Source: Dyadobacter sp. CY347 (GTDB lineage Bacteria > Bacteroidota > Bacteroidia > Cytophagales > Spirosomataceae). From it: a stretch of DNA of 64,000 nucleotides. The notes below the pieces were generated by a model, which saw nothing but the letters and a program-made list of their open reading frames with translations, was not told where the DNA came from and ran no database searches. The position numbers and the translations under genes are program-made. The stretch covers positions 1,488,001 through 1,552,000 of the forward strand of contig NZ_JAKFFT010000002.1 in the NCBI RefSeq assembly GCF_021502655.1, read 5' to 3'. Shown one piece after another: positions 24,793 through 34,721 of this stretch (positions are counted from its first letter, which is position 1; each line of letters opens with the position of its first letter).

Positions 24793-26523
24793 TTACTCCC
24801 AGTTTGGATTTTGAGTCAGGTTGGTATTTAAAAGCCTTTCCTGCTTGGGAATCGGATAGAGGTAATCCTTATTTTCATCAAACTTCTTGGTAATGTGGTT
24901 GTTGACCACAATGTTGCCGCCTTTGTTACCATTTTCTAGAAGGATTTCACTGCCGAGTTTCAACAATTGCGCTCCCGGAACATTCGGCTTGGCTCCTTCA
25001 TAAATGACGAGGTCAACTTTCCCGTTTTTGTCCAGATCGTAGTTTCCGGGGCCGGGAAAGTACATTCCCTTGAACTGCTTGGTCAATAACTGGCCTTCTT
25101 TCCAGCGGATAATGTCGTCCCAGCGGAAGAAATTCTCCATAACCAGCTCAATGCGCCTTTCCCTGCGGATTTCCAGGATCACACCCGTGTTTTTACCCGT
25201 CAGTTTGGTGTATTGCGCGGCCTGGTAAGGATCCGGTTTTGCGTTGGCGGTGGCCATGTTAATGTTCGGCATGCCCACGCGGTCGCGGGTAAGTTTGGTA
25301 GAAATGTCCAGGTCAGCTTGGGTCAATGTGCCTTTTTCTGCCTTGGCTTCGGCATAATTGAGCAGCACTTCGGCGTAGCGGAAAATAGGCATGTCCGTAA
25401 TGTCCTTTCCGAATGTATCCCATTTCGGCTCCGAGACGAATTTGATCAGCTGATAACCCGTAACCGTTGCACCGAACTCAGGAACAAGCGGCGTCGTCTC
25501 GCCGATGCGCGTGTAACCCGGCGTGCGGATCGTCTGCGTCAGGCGCGGATCGCGATTCTGGACTTCTTCATAAAACTGCATGGTTTCATAGCCCTTCATG
25601 TCGGTAAACCGCGAGCCGTCAGCCATTAAATAGCTGTTAACCAGTTTTTTCTCCAATCCCGGTTTTCCGTATGAAGCCGTCATTGTATAGTAATTCAGGT
25701 TATGATACACCTGCAATGCATCGCTGAAATCGCGCGCCATGATCACCTCATCCGCAATGGCGTTGTCGGATGCGAAAAACATTTGATATGCCGTTTTAGG
25801 CGTTGATTTATAAATGATATATCCGCTGTTTTTCATCAGATCTTCCGAAGCGGAAATGCAGGCATCCAGGAATTTCTCGGAATCGGGCAGGTTGAATTCT
25901 GTATGGTATTTGCGGAATGTGCCTTCGTATAACCCAATGCGCGATTTCAATGCCAACGCAGTCCATTTTGTAACAGCGCCGACTTGCCGTGTAGCTTCAA
26001 GATTAGCAATCGCGAAGTCAATGTCAGCCATCACCGAATCCATGACCAATGTTCTCGGATCGCGCGGTTTGGTAAGTAATGCTTCATCTCCTGCTTCAAT
26101 CGGCCCACCATACCAGGGCAGGTCGCCGAATCTTTTAACCATTTGGAAATAAAAATAAGCCCGGAAAAAACGTGCGACGCCATTGTATTTGGCAACCGCT
26201 TTGGGATCCTGAACTTTGCCGGAATTGGCAAGGAAGTAATTAATGTTCCTCAGGTTGGTCCAGGTCCAGCCGCCGCCGCTTGTAGGCACGATCCGCGTTC
26301 CCTGCAATTCATCGCGCAAACTGTTTTTGACCACATTATCCACGTCTTCATTGTAAACATCTTCCGCGCTCGGCAGCATGTTGTAAAATGAGTTTGTATA
26401 AAGCAGCAGGTCGTTTTCCGTTTTGAAAAAAGTCTCGGGAGAAATGGCGTCAAGCGGAAGCCTGTCGAGGTCGCACGAAGCTAGACCGAGGGCCATCGTG
26501 AGAATGTATATCAGCTTTTTCAT
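24793..26523 (-). CDS. SusD/RagB-family outer-membrane nutrient-binding lipoprotein
   Basis: A 576-residue surface lipoprotein with lipobox GLASC (Cys near residue 17). The SusD start is clear: LDRLPLDAISPETFFKTEND, then LRNINYFLANSGKVQD, YFYFQMVKRFGDLPWYGGPI and RDPRTLVMDSVMADID in the TPR-like region. The C-terminus contains RRERRIELVMENFFRWDDII and closes with YLYPIPKQERLLNTN, both classic. It forms the lid of the SusC pore encoded 32 bp upstream. The ligand cannot be read from the sequence; the adjacent phosphoesterases suggest an organophosphate. Confidence 0.95.
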   Translation of the reverse strand: MKKLIYILTMALGLASCDLDRLPLDAISPETFFKTENDLLLYTNSFYNMLPSAEDVYNEDVDNVVKNSLRDELQGTRIVPTSGGGWTWTNLRNINYFLANSGKVQDPKAVAKYNGVARFFRAYFYFQMVKRFGDLPWYGGPIEAGDEALLTKPRDPRTLVMDSVMADIDFAIANLEATRQVGAVTKWTALALKSRIGLYEGTFRKYHTEFNLPDSEKFLDACISASEDLMKNSGYIIYKSTPKTAYQMFFASDNAIADEVIMARDFSDALQVYHNLNYYTMTASYGKPGLEKKLVNSYLMADGSRFTDMKGYETMQFYEEVQNRDPRLTQTIRTPGYTRIGETTPLVPEFGATVTGYQLIKFVSEPKWDTFGKDITDMPIFRYAEVLLNYAEAKAEKGTLTQADLDISTKLTRDRVGMPNINMATANAKPDPYQAAQYTKLTGKNTGVILEIRRERRIELVMENFFRWDDIIRWKEGQLLTKQFKGMYFPGPGNYDLDKNGKVDLVIYEGAKPNVPGAQLLKLGSEILLENGNKGGNIVVNNHITKKFDENKDYLYPIPKQERLLNTNLTQNPNWE

Positions 26524-26555
26524 TTGATTTTCTTTTAATGTTTTGGCAACTGATT

Positions 26556-29500
26556 TTAGAAATTAATGCTCAGGCCCGCAGAGTAGGTTTTGGAAAGCGG
26601 GTAAGTCCTGCCATTGGTAAAATCACCGTCAAATTGCTCAGGATCAATGTATTTGGATCTTAATGGCGTGTAAGTGAGCAGGTTTTCACCGCTTACATAA
26701 ATGCGCGCCCTTGGAATGCGTACTTTCTTGCTGATGCGCTCTGGAATGGTATAACCCAGCACAATGTTCTTCAACCTCAGATAACCCACATTCTGAATGT
26801 AGCGATCATTGCGTGCATTGAGGTCGCCACCGCCGTTGAGCGCCGTATAGCCGCGCAGGATCGGGAAATAAGCATCCGTATTTTCAGGCGTCCAGATATC
26901 CTCCTCGAAGTTTTCAGGAATAAATGAATAGTAAGGGCGGGAGTAAGGGCCCCAGAATTTATCCGCATTCGGTCCCGGATACCAGTTGCGGCGAAGAATG
27001 CCCTGAGCCAGCGCAGAGAAATCAAATCCGCCCCACGAAGCACCGAGGTTCAGGCCATATCTGAAACGCGGATTGCTGTTTCCGATCACTTTTAGATCGC
27101 CGTGGTCCGCCAGTGTGTTAGCGCCTTCGGAAATCTTGCCATCACCATTCACGTCCAGGAATTTGAGGTCGCCAGCCTGCAACTTGCTCCATTCGCCCGG
27201 CGCGCTCAGGCGCTGCTTGTTAACCAATGTCTGGTCAATCGGGTAAGCTTGTGCCTCGTCATTTGTTTTGAAATATCCGTCGATGGAATATCCCCACAAT
27301 TCACCCACGGTTTGCCCTTCATAGCGACTGGAAAGAAGCTTGTTTGGGTTATCGTAGCGCGTGATTTTGGCTTTGTAATCCGACACCATGAATGTTGCAT
27401 TGTAAGCAAATGTCTTCCCGGCGAGTTTAAACTGGTCTTTCCACGCAACAGAAAGTTCGAATCCTTTTGTCGTCAAATCACCCGCATTCTGCGTAGGGAC
27501 CGTTGCGCCGTACACCGACGGAAGCACGCGTCCGGGCACGAGCATATCCTTCGTTTCGCGGATATATGCGTCCATAGCAATGGTCAGTTTGCCCTTCAAT
27601 AGATCCGCATCCAGACCAATGTTGGATGTTGTAGCCGATTCCCAGGTCAGGCCGGCTGCGATCGGGTTCGGACTGTCCACGTAAGGAAGTTTTTGTCCGT
27701 TATTGATCCACGGCGAGAGTGCCGTAGGCATAATTTCAATGTAGGGATAAAAGCTTGCGGAACTTGGGTTATCATTGAATCTCGGCGGAAGCTGGTTGCC
27801 TAATGTTCCGTATGAAGCCCTGATTTTCAGATTACTAACAACATTTCGTGCTGACTCGAAGAACTTTTCCTCACTCAATCTCCAACCTGCGGAAACCGAC
27901 GGGAAAAACCCGTAACGTCTTCCTGCACCAAATCGCGATGTGCCGTCGTAACGACCATTGACTTCCAGCAAATATTTGCCCATATAGTCGTAATTCAGCC
28001 TGAAAAACGCTCCGAAAAGAGAATATTCATAAGCTCCGCCGTTAACCAGCTGCTCGCCGGTCCCCAGATTCAGGTCATTAATGTCCTCGGAAAGGAGGTT
28101 TTTGCGGGCGCCGGTCAGCACCTGGTGCTTTTTGGATTCATAGTTGATCCCCGCTGTTGCGCCCAGGTAATGTTTGCCCAATGTTTTATTAAATGAAGAA
28201 TAGACATTGGTAACATGCATAGGATCAAACCAAAAGGTCTTTTTGAGCTGATCCGTATTGTAGTTGGGAACCGTTGTCAGGACGCCCGGCTGAATGGAGT
28301 ATTGGGCAATGGCCGAGCGATACCAATCGTCCGTGATGTAGAACGAGTAGGAATGGTTTGCGACCAGGTTCCAGGTTTTGGTAAAATCAATGGTCACAGA
28401 GTTAATGGTCGTAAGCTCGTGCACTTTTTCTTCACCGCCTGCAACGCCTTTCAAAAGGTTTGCAAATAATCCGTCTCCGATCGAATAATTGTTTTTCAAT
28501 GTGTTATAAGTAGCCGTTCCGTCGGGGTTGCGCGGTGCATAAGCGGGAAGCGCGTGCACGGTGATGGCGGTAAAGTTTGCATTCGCGCCGCCTTCCAGGC
28601 CCGGATATTTGTAGCGCGAGTCAAAATACTGCGTGTTATTGCTCACTTTAAGCCAGGGCGTCAGTTGCGCATTCACCTTTGTCCTTAATGTGTAGGAATT
28701 GAAACGGTCGGTGTTGATCCGCATGATCCCGTCTTTTTGGAAAGCGGAGCCTGATAGGAAATAATTGATCTTATCCGTGCCGCCCGATAGGCTGATGTTG
28801 TGCTGCATGGATGGCTCTACCTGCTTGAAAAGTGTTTTCCACCAATCGTAATTTCCGTAATAGTTGTAAATGTCCTTGCCATTCACATTCTTCACCACAG
28901 TCCATGGCCGGGCCGGATTTTCTGTTTTATCGTAGCGGCGTGCTTCCAGTTCAGCATAATCTTCTTCGGAATAACGCGTGTAAGTGTTTCCGTTTGCGCG
29001 CTTGAATGCTTCGTCATTAATGCGGGTATGATCGTAACCATTGGTCAGGAAGTTCGTGCTCACTGTCGGCGTTGACCATCCGAAGTTGTTGCTGTAACTC
29101 ACGCTTGTCTTTCCGTTTTTGGCACTTTTAGTCGTAACCAAAATCACCCCGAATGCACCACGTGCACCGTAAATGGCGGAAGCAGCCGCATCTTTCAAAA
29201 CCGAAACCGACTCCACATCGTTGGGATTAATGCGGTTGATGTCGCCCGGGATCCCATCGACCAGAACGAGCGGACCGCCGCCGTTGATGGACGTTTCGCC
29301 ACGGACATTCAAATTACCGCCCTGTCCCGGCTGGCCGGTTCCGAATGTAATGTTCAGGTTGGGCACCATGCCTTGCAGGATTTGCGACATATTGTTCAGC
29401 GGCCTGTTTTCCAGGTCCCTGGATTGAACCTGGCTCACCGCGCCGGTAAGGTTTACGCGTTTCTGTGTGCCATAACCCACCACAACCAGCTCTTCCAAAG

Positions 29501-30167
29501 CCTTGTTGTCTGCTGCCAGCGTCACATTCACCGTCGACCGGTTTCCTACCACCACTTCCTGCGAAATATACCCCACAAAACTGAATACCAGCACCGATTC
29601 CACATTGGGCACAACCAGCTCAAAATTCCCGTTTCCGTCCGTCGTTGTCCCGCTCGAGCTTCCTTTCAGCACAACACTTACGCCTGGCAATGAGCCCTGT
29701 CCGTCCGACGAGGTTACTGTGCCTTTGACATTGATTTCAACCGGCAGGACGTAGTTTTGCAGCTTTTCTTCCAGGTCCGGAAGGTTGGATTCTTCTTTTG
29801 CGGCTTTTCCTCTTGCCAAAACAATCTGCCCGTTGATAACCCTGTAATTAATGCCGCGGGAAACGAGAAGCTGGTCCAGGACTTTCGATAATTTCTGATT
29901 TTTTGCTTCAATGCTGACATGCTCCCGGAGCGAAACCCTGCTGCTGTAAACAAACTTCGCATCCACTTTCTCCTGAATCTCATCCAATGCTTCTTTCAGC
30001 GAAACATTTTTAAGACTGATCGTCATATCCTTACTCAGGATCGACTGGGCCGTACTTTCCTTTGCATAGCTGCTGCCTGCCAGTAAGGCCACAAAAAGCC
30101 ATTGAAGCAATCCAATGCGCATAATTATTTGCCAGTTTACGGGCTTGTTACGTACTGTTTTTTGCAT
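26556..30167 (-). CDS. SusC/RagA-family TonB-linked outer-membrane transporter with N-terminal STN domain
   Basis: A 1203-residue outer-membrane transporter. ATG 30167 (MQKTVRNKPVNWQIIM) is preferred over one nine codons upstream. After a signal peptide ending in SYAKE come an STN signalling domain (about residues 40-115, ISLKNVSLKEALDEIQEKVD), a carboxypeptidase-D-like beta domain (GTVTSSDGQGSLPGVSVVLK), the SusC signature VVVGYGTQKRVNLTGAV, a plug with VLKDAAASAIYGARGAFG, and a 22-strand barrel ending in LSINF. The STN domain is the part that touches a FecR anti-sigma factor, matching the FecR/ECF pair upstream. It works with the SusD protein encoded next. Confidence 0.95.
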   Translation of the reverse strand: MQKTVRNKPVNWQIIMRIGLLQWLFVALLAGSSYAKESTAQSILSKDMTISLKNVSLKEALDEIQEKVDAKFVYSSRVSLREHVSIEAKNQKLSKVLDQLLVSRGINYRVINGQIVLARGKAAKEESNLPDLEEKLQNYVLPVEINVKGTVTSSDGQGSLPGVSVVLKGSSSGTTTDGNGNFELVVPNVESVLVFSFVGYISQEVVVGNRSTVNVTLAADNKALEELVVVGYGTQKRVNLTGAVSQVQSRDLENRPLNNMSQILQGMVPNLNITFGTGQPGQGGNLNVRGETSINGGGPLVLVDGIPGDINRINPNDVESVSVLKDAAASAIYGARGAFGVILVTTKSAKNGKTSVSYSNNFGWSTPTVSTNFLTNGYDHTRINDEAFKRANGNTYTRYSEEDYAELEARRYDKTENPARPWTVVKNVNGKDIYNYYGNYDWWKTLFKQVEPSMQHNISLSGGTDKINYFLSGSAFQKDGIMRINTDRFNSYTLRTKVNAQLTPWLKVSNNTQYFDSRYKYPGLEGGANANFTAITVHALPAYAPRNPDGTATYNTLKNNYSIGDGLFANLLKGVAGGEEKVHELTTINSVTIDFTKTWNLVANHSYSFYITDDWYRSAIAQYSIQPGVLTTVPNYNTDQLKKTFWFDPMHVTNVYSSFNKTLGKHYLGATAGINYESKKHQVLTGARKNLLSEDINDLNLGTGEQLVNGGAYEYSLFGAFFRLNYDYMGKYLLEVNGRYDGTSRFGAGRRYGFFPSVSAGWRLSEEKFFESARNVVSNLKIRASYGTLGNQLPPRFNDNPSSASFYPYIEIMPTALSPWINNGQKLPYVDSPNPIAAGLTWESATTSNIGLDADLLKGKLTIAMDAYIRETKDMLVPGRVLPSVYGATVPTQNAGDLTTKGFELSVAWKDQFKLAGKTFAYNATFMVSDYKAKITRYDNPNKLLSSRYEGQTVGELWGYSIDGYFKTNDEAQAYPIDQTLVNKQRLSAPGEWSKLQAGDLKFLDVNGDGKISEGANTLADHGDLKVIGNSNPRFRYGLNLGASWGGFDFSALAQGILRRNWYPGPNADKFWGPYSRPYYSFIPENFEEDIWTPENTDAYFPILRGYTALNGGGDLNARNDRYIQNVGYLRLKNIVLGYTIPERISKKVRIPRARIYVSGENLLTYTPLRSKYIDPEQFDGDFTNGRTYPLSKTYSAGLSINF

Positions 30168-30315
30168 AATTTTGATTGTCTGATGGTTAAGCACTATTAG
30201 GTAAAACGTCCCTTAGTTTCGGTGGTACGAGGTTAAAAGGATGGAATTTTGAACCGGGGGTGGTGGTACACCTCCGGTTTTTTCATGGCGGAATAGATCG
30301 GTGGTTCATACGAGG

Positions 30316-31332
30316 TTAATCACAAGGTGTTCCATTGAGTAAAATTGTATTTCCGGAAATAGTATAATTGGCTTCCAAGGTCGTGCAGAGCATTTCCAGG
30401 ATGACAGTGAATGGCTGGGCTTCAAAATTAGCCGTTACGCTGCAAGTGGCCGTGGCAGGATTGGACAAGTGAATATTCACATTGAAACGCTTCTCCAACT
30501 GCTCAATGACTTTATTCAAAGGTGCTTCTTCAAAAACAACCGTCACGGGTTCGTAAATTTCCTTGCGGGCATGCAAAGTCATTTGTTTGGAAATCAGCTT
30601 TTTAGACTCGATCTCGAAAATGGCCTGCTGCTTTGGTTTAAGAACGAGTTGCTGCGATTTTGTCTCTTTACCCGGCGCGGTCACCTCCACACTTCCTGTC
30701 ATTACGTCGACTTGAAAAACCTTCTGCGCCGATGCTGCTTTAACATTAAAGCTTGTTCCCAGGACTTTAATGACCATTTCGCCGCTTTGGATCAGGAAAG
30801 GCCTGTTTTTATCTTTGGTTATATCAAAAAAACCTTCACCCGAAAATGTCACGAAACGGCGGTCCGCATCAAACTTCGCGGGATAAGTTACCGATGCCTC
30901 CGGGTGCATGATGATGGAGCTGCTGTCCGGGAGGATGTGGGTAATGATCCTGGATTCTGTATTCACAAACTGCACAATCTCGGATTGTTTCTTTTTTTGG
31001 ATTTCTTCAATGATAGAAACCGGCTGTTCTTTGCTGATCGGATAACTGAAATACAGCCCGGCAGCAATGGCAACGGAAGCAGCAATGCCCGAAATCCAGC
31101 GCCACGGGAATGTGCGTACCGGCGATTCGTCCAGAATATTCAGTTCACTCTTAATGTTTTCAAAAGCATCCCCCTTAATGTTTGATTTTTCAGTTTCCGA
31201 TAATTTTTCCAAATGATCCGCGTCGCCTTTGATGGCTGCATACCACGCCTCAACCTCTTCTTTTTCCTGATCATTGCATTGATCAAGCAGATATTTTTCT
31301 AGTAAAATCGGGGAGATAAAGGGTGCTTTCAT
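30316..31332 (-). CDS. FecR-family anti-sigma/transmembrane regulator
   Basis: A 338-residue inner-membrane regulator. The cytoplasmic N-terminal part binds the sigma factor. One helix lies near residues 82-101 (WISGIAASVAIAAGLYFSY). The periplasmic FecR domain follows (FVNTESRIITHILPDSSSI; FSGEGFFDITKDKNRPFLIQ; VKVLGTSFNVKA-like text), and a C-terminal DUF4974-type domain (APLNKVIEQLEKRFNVNIHL) resembles STN. It transmits the state of the STN-containing SusC transporter to the ECF sigma factor encoded 72 bp upstream. Confidence 0.95.
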   Translation of the reverse strand: MKAPFISPILLEKYLLDQCNDQEKEEVEAWYAAIKGDADHLEKLSETEKSNIKGDAFENIKSELNILDESPVRTFPWRWISGIAASVAIAAGLYFSYPISKEQPVSIIEEIQKKKQSEIVQFVNTESRIITHILPDSSSIIMHPEASVTYPAKFDADRRFVTFSGEGFFDITKDKNRPFLIQSGEMVIKVLGTSFNVKAASAQKVFQVDVMTGSVEVTAPGKETKSQQLVLKPKQQAIFEIESKKLISKQMTLHARKEIYEPVTVVFEEAPLNKVIEQLEKRFNVNIHLSNPATATCSVTANFEAQPFTVILEMLCTTLEANYTISGNTILLNGTPCD

Positions 31333-31404
31333 TGCTTAAAGTATGGTATCAAACTTCAAGTCGCACGCCGGAAAGCGAACCCTTAGGTGGGAAGAAAATT
31401 TTTT

Positions 31405-31989
31405 TTAATTAAAAACAAAAAAGAGGATTCCTGAGATAATATGCTCTTTCAAATGGGCCCTAAGAATGCGGATCGCTTTCGAAATGTGTTGCTCAACCGT
31501 TTTTTCGGCAATGGCGAGGCGGTCTCCGATCTGTTTGTTGGAAACGCCTTGCCGGCTCAGCACAAACACTTCCTGACATTTGGGTGACAGCAAATGCAAA
31601 CCCTGTTCGTAGCGGGTTTGCAGATCGGCTGTTAATGTATGCTGGTCGGCAAAATCAACGGGATCTGCATGCAGGGTTTCCCAGTGATCGTAATGCTGTT
31701 TTCGGGTGAATTCTTTGCGGTAGAAAGAAATGATCTGCTTCTTGGCAACAGAAAAAAGGAATGTACGGCAGCAAAGGATCTGCTGCCCGTGACGCTTTTG
31801 CCAGATGTTTACAAACAGTTCCTGAACAATTTCCTGGGCTGCAAACCGGTCGTTCACCTTACTATAAGCGTAATTGAACAGCACATTAAAATAGCGGTTA
31901 TACAGCTCGGCAAAAGCCAGCTCATCGTCCTGCTCACTGATCAGGGCAAGGATATTTTCATCGGAACAGGAAGTATAAATGGCGTTCAT
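31405..31989 (-). CDS. ECF-type RNA polymerase sigma factor
   Basis: A 194-residue sigma-70-family extracytoplasmic-function factor of the Bacteroidota FecI/RpoE-like group. Region 2 is DDELAFAELYNRYFNVLFNY with RFAAQEIVQELFVNIWQKR. Region 4 has LSPKCQEVFVLSRQGVSNKQ leading to the helix-turn-helix IGDRLAIAEKTVEQHISKAI. The FecR gene directly downstream is the cognate anti-sigma factor, and the SusCD/phosphoesterase genes beyond it are the probable targets. Confidence 0.95.
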   Translation of the reverse strand: MNAIYTSCSDENILALISEQDDELAFAELYNRYFNVLFNYAYSKVNDRFAAQEIVQELFVNIWQKRHGQQILCCRTFLFSVAKKQIISFYRKEFTRKQHYDHWETLHADPVDFADQHTLTADLQTRYEQGLHLLSPKCQEVFVLSRQGVSNKQIGDRLAIAEKTVEQHISKAIRILRAHLKEHIISGILFFVFN

Positions 31990-32201
31990 AACGAAGATTT
32001 CCTTTGAATTCCGGTTGTCCGGATTGGAATGGCTTACAAAATTCGGACAATATTTCCTTTTTGAATCTTTTAACAGATTAAGTATTCTCGTTGTTTTTTT
32101 TACTTTCTTAACAATAATATAAAATTGCCCGAACAGCGATTGATTTTTGTAACCGCCGGTTCCTTAAATTGCCTATTATTTATCCCTACACGATCAATTG
32201 A

Positions 32202-32906
32202 ATGAATAATTATCCGCAGGCTTCGCGCATTCTGCTGGCAATAGACTGTATTATTTTCGGGTTCGACGGGAAGGATATCAAGCTTTTGCTGATCAAAAGG
32301 AATTTCGAACCTGAAAAGGGAAAATGGTCGCTGATGGGTGGCTTCCTTAATGCGGATGAAGATCTTTCGGACGGTGCAGCGCGCATTTTATACAATCTTA
32401 CCGGTTTAAAAAATATCTACGTTGAGCAGCTTGAAACATATGGAAAGATCAACCGCGACCCGGCTGAAAGGACGGTTTCAGTTGTGTTTTTTGCATTAAT
32501 TCAAATTGACGATCATGATTCTGAGGCCGTTAAGAGCCATAATGCTTCCTGGATCACGCTGGAAAACCGGCCGGCGCTGATATTTGATCATGAAGAAATG
32601 GTTTGCAAAGCCATTGAGCATTTGAAATACAAAGCTGCGCTGCATCCCATTGGTTTTGAGCTGTTACCCGAGTTTTTTACCATTCCCCAATTGCAAAAAC
32701 TCTACGAAGCCATTTACAGCATTCCGCTCGACCGCCGCAATTTCAGCCGCAAACTTTTATCAACGGGCTTACTGATCGACACAGGAAGCAAAAACAGCAA
32801 CAGTACGACGAAAAAGGCGACTTTGTACAAGCTGGACGAAGTGCGGTATAAGGAAAAGTTTCACTCGTTCTGGAATTTCATGCCCGATAGTATGAAGCAG
32901 TCATAG
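32202..32906 (+). CDS. Nudix-domain transcriptional regulator (AraR/NrtR-like)
   Basis: A 234-residue regulator with an N-terminal Nudix fold (residues 8-150) and a C-terminal winged helix (about 155-230; PEFFTIPQLQKLYEAIYSIP, RRNFSRKLLSTGLL). The Nudix box reads GGFLNADEDLSDGAARILYN, so the catalytic REUxEE glutamates are missing. It is likely to bind, not hydrolyse, a ligand. In Bacteroidota this architecture includes AraR, the L-arabinose regulator, and here araBAD follows directly 106 bp downstream on the same strand. Assignment as the arabinose regulator is therefore probable. Confidence 0.82.
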   Translation: MNNYPQASRILLAIDCIIFGFDGKDIKLLLIKRNFEPEKGKWSLMGGFLNADEDLSDGAARILYNLTGLKNIYVEQLETYGKINRDPAERTVSVVFFALIQIDDHDSEAVKSHNASWITLENRPALIFDHEEMVCKAIEHLKYKAALHPIGFELLPEFFTIPQLQKLYEAIYSIPLDRRNFSRKLLSTGLLIDTGSKNSNSTTKKATLYKLDEVRYKEKFHSFWNFMPDSMKQS

Positions 32907-32946
32907 GGGCGATTGTCAGTTTTGGCGTCAATGATTAATATTAATT

Positions 32947-32985
32947 GTGTCAAAATAACACCATAAACAAATTTATTTATATTTG
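32947..32985 (+). promoter_or_regulatory. araB promoter with candidate AraR operator
   Basis: An interrupted palindrome GTGTCAAAATAACAC (32947-32961, form GTGTYA-N3-TRACAC) lies 17 bp upstream of a perfect -7 box TATATTTG (32978-32985). The ATG of araB is 28 bp further on. The palindrome covers the -33 region, so occupancy would repress; the link to the Nudix regulator is an inference from position. Confidence 0.55.
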
Positions 32986-33012
32986 TTACGTGATAAGTGA
33001 AATAAAACGACC

Positions 33013-34698
33013 ATGAAAGAAAGTTACGTCATAGGGATTGATTTCGGCACGGATTCTGTGCGGGCACTGGTTGTGAATGCGGAAACGGGCGACCAGGCCG
33101 GAACTGCGGTTCGGGAATATAGCCGGTGGAAGCAGGGAAAATATTGTGATGCAGCGTCTTCCCGGTTCAGGCAGCATCCGCTGGATTACCTGGAAGCGAT
33201 GGAAGCCGCTTTGCTGGAAGCACTGGACAAATCACCCGATGGTGTGCGGGACAATGTTCGCGGAATTTCGGTGGATACAACGGGTTCCACGCCCGTGGCG
33301 GTGGATCGGAACGGAACGCCTTTGTCACTGCTGCCAGAATTTGCTGAGAACCCGAATGGCATGTTTATCCTTTGGAAAGATCATACGGCCAATGCCGAAG
33401 CGGAGGAAATTAACACGTTAGCACACAGTCTGGAAACAGATTATACCAAATACGTCGGCGGCATTTATTCTTCCGAATGGTTTTGGGCCAAAATTTTACG
33501 GACGCTGAGAGTCGATAAGGATGTACGGGAAAAGGCATTTTCCTGGGTGGAACATTGCGACTGGATCTCAGCAGAACTAACGGGCAACACAGATCCGCTC
33601 ACATTAAAGAGATCCAGATGTGCAGCTGGACATAAAGCATTATGGCATAACGATTTCGACGGTCTGCCGCCAAATGATTTCCTGACGCAACTCGACCCGC
33701 TTCTGGATGGCATCCGTGAAAGACTTTTCTCCCAGACTCAAACTTCGGACGAAGCCATGGGCACCATTTCCGGCAAATGGGCCGAAAAACTGGGTATTTC
33801 TGCGGATACGGTGATTGGCGTCGGCGCTTTTGACGCGCATATGGGTGCAGTAGGCGCATTAATTGAGCCTTATTCGCTCTGCAAAGTGATCGGAACGTCG
33901 ACGTGTGATATGTTGATCGCGCCGAACGAGGAAGTCGGACATTTGCTTATCAAGGGCATTTGCGGGCAGGTTGATGGCTCCATTATTCCCGGCATGCTGG
34001 GTATGGAGGCCGGCCAATCTGCATTCGGCGACATTTATGCATGGTTTGCCAAGCTTATCGTGGAGCCTGTCAGAGCATTGCTGGGCGAGGAAGCTGCGGA
34101 AAAATTATCCAAAGAACTAATCCCGCATCTTGCCGAACAAGCCGTAAAATTGCCCGTCACCGAAAACGACATCATTGCCATCGACTGGCTGAACGGCCGC
34201 AGAACACCTGACGCAAAACATACATTAAAAGGCGCTATACTGGGATTGAACCTCGCCAGCGATCACGTCAGGATCTTCAAGGCGCTGGTGGAAGCCACGG
34301 CTTATGGTTCAAAAAGCATTGTGGAGCGTTTCCGCAAAGAGGGCGTTCCTATCAATGAGGTCATTGCGATTGGGGGAGTGGCTAAGAAATCAGCATTTGT
34401 CATGCAAACCCTGGCGGACGTGCTCAATATGCCGATCAAAGTGGCTGCGTCCGAGCAGGCTTGTGCGTTGGGAGCGGCGATGTTTGCAGCGGTGGCCTCG
34501 GGCATTCATAAAACATTACCGGAAGCGCAGGAAGCGATGAGTTCAGGTTTTGATGCAGTGTACACACCGCGACCGGCGCAAACAGCTGTTTATCAATCAT
34601 TATATCAAAAATATACACATTCGGGTGCATTCCTCGAAAACGACTTTTTGCAAAAAAAACAGTCGGCCCCGGAAAGTGCATTGTCAGCTTCTTTATAA
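33013..34698 (+). CDS. araB: Ribulokinase
   Basis: A 561-residue FGGY-family kinase phosphorylating L-ribulose to L-ribulose 5-phosphate. The N-terminal phosphate-binding motif is [20 protein letters not shown]. Other ribulokinase features are [72 protein letters not shown] and [20 protein letters not shown]. Length fits AraB. It is first in the araB-araA-araD operon, with 23 bp to araA. No arabinose transporter is in the window. Confidence 0.95.
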   Translation: MKESYVIGIDFGTDSVRALVVNAETGDQAGTAVREYSRWKQGKYCDAASSRFRQHPLDYLEAMEAALLEALDKSPDGVRDNVRGISVDTTGSTPVAVDRNGTPLSLLPEFAENPNGMFILWKDHTANAEAEEINTLAHSLETDYTKYVGGIYSSEWFWAKILRTLRVDKDVREKAFSWVEHCDWISAELTGNTDPLTLKRSRCAAGHKALWHNDFDGLPPNDFLTQLDPLLDGIRERLFSQTQTSDEAMGTISGKWAEKLGISADTVIGVGAFDAHMGAVGALIEPYSLCKVIGTSTCDMLIAPNEEVGHLLIKGICGQVDGSIIPGMLGMEAGQSAFGDIYAWFAKLIVEPVRALLGEEAAEKLSKELIPHLAEQAVKLPVTENDIIAIDWLNGRRTPDAKHTLKGAILGLNLASDHVRIFKALVEATAYGSKSIVERFRKEGVPINEVIAIGGVAKKSAFVMQTLADVLNMPIKVAASEQACALGAAMFAAVASGIHKTLPEAQEAMSSGFDAVYTPRPAQTAVYQSLYQKYTHSGAFLENDFLQKKQSAPESALSASL

Positions 34699-34721
34699 AT
34701 CGTAACCCTTTCACAGGCATA

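Noticed and set aside
30469..31185. Plus-strand 238-codon frame opposite fecR
   Set aside because: Composition is that of a reverse-complement shadow (Cys, His, Phe and Arg scattered) and the fecR frame is certain.
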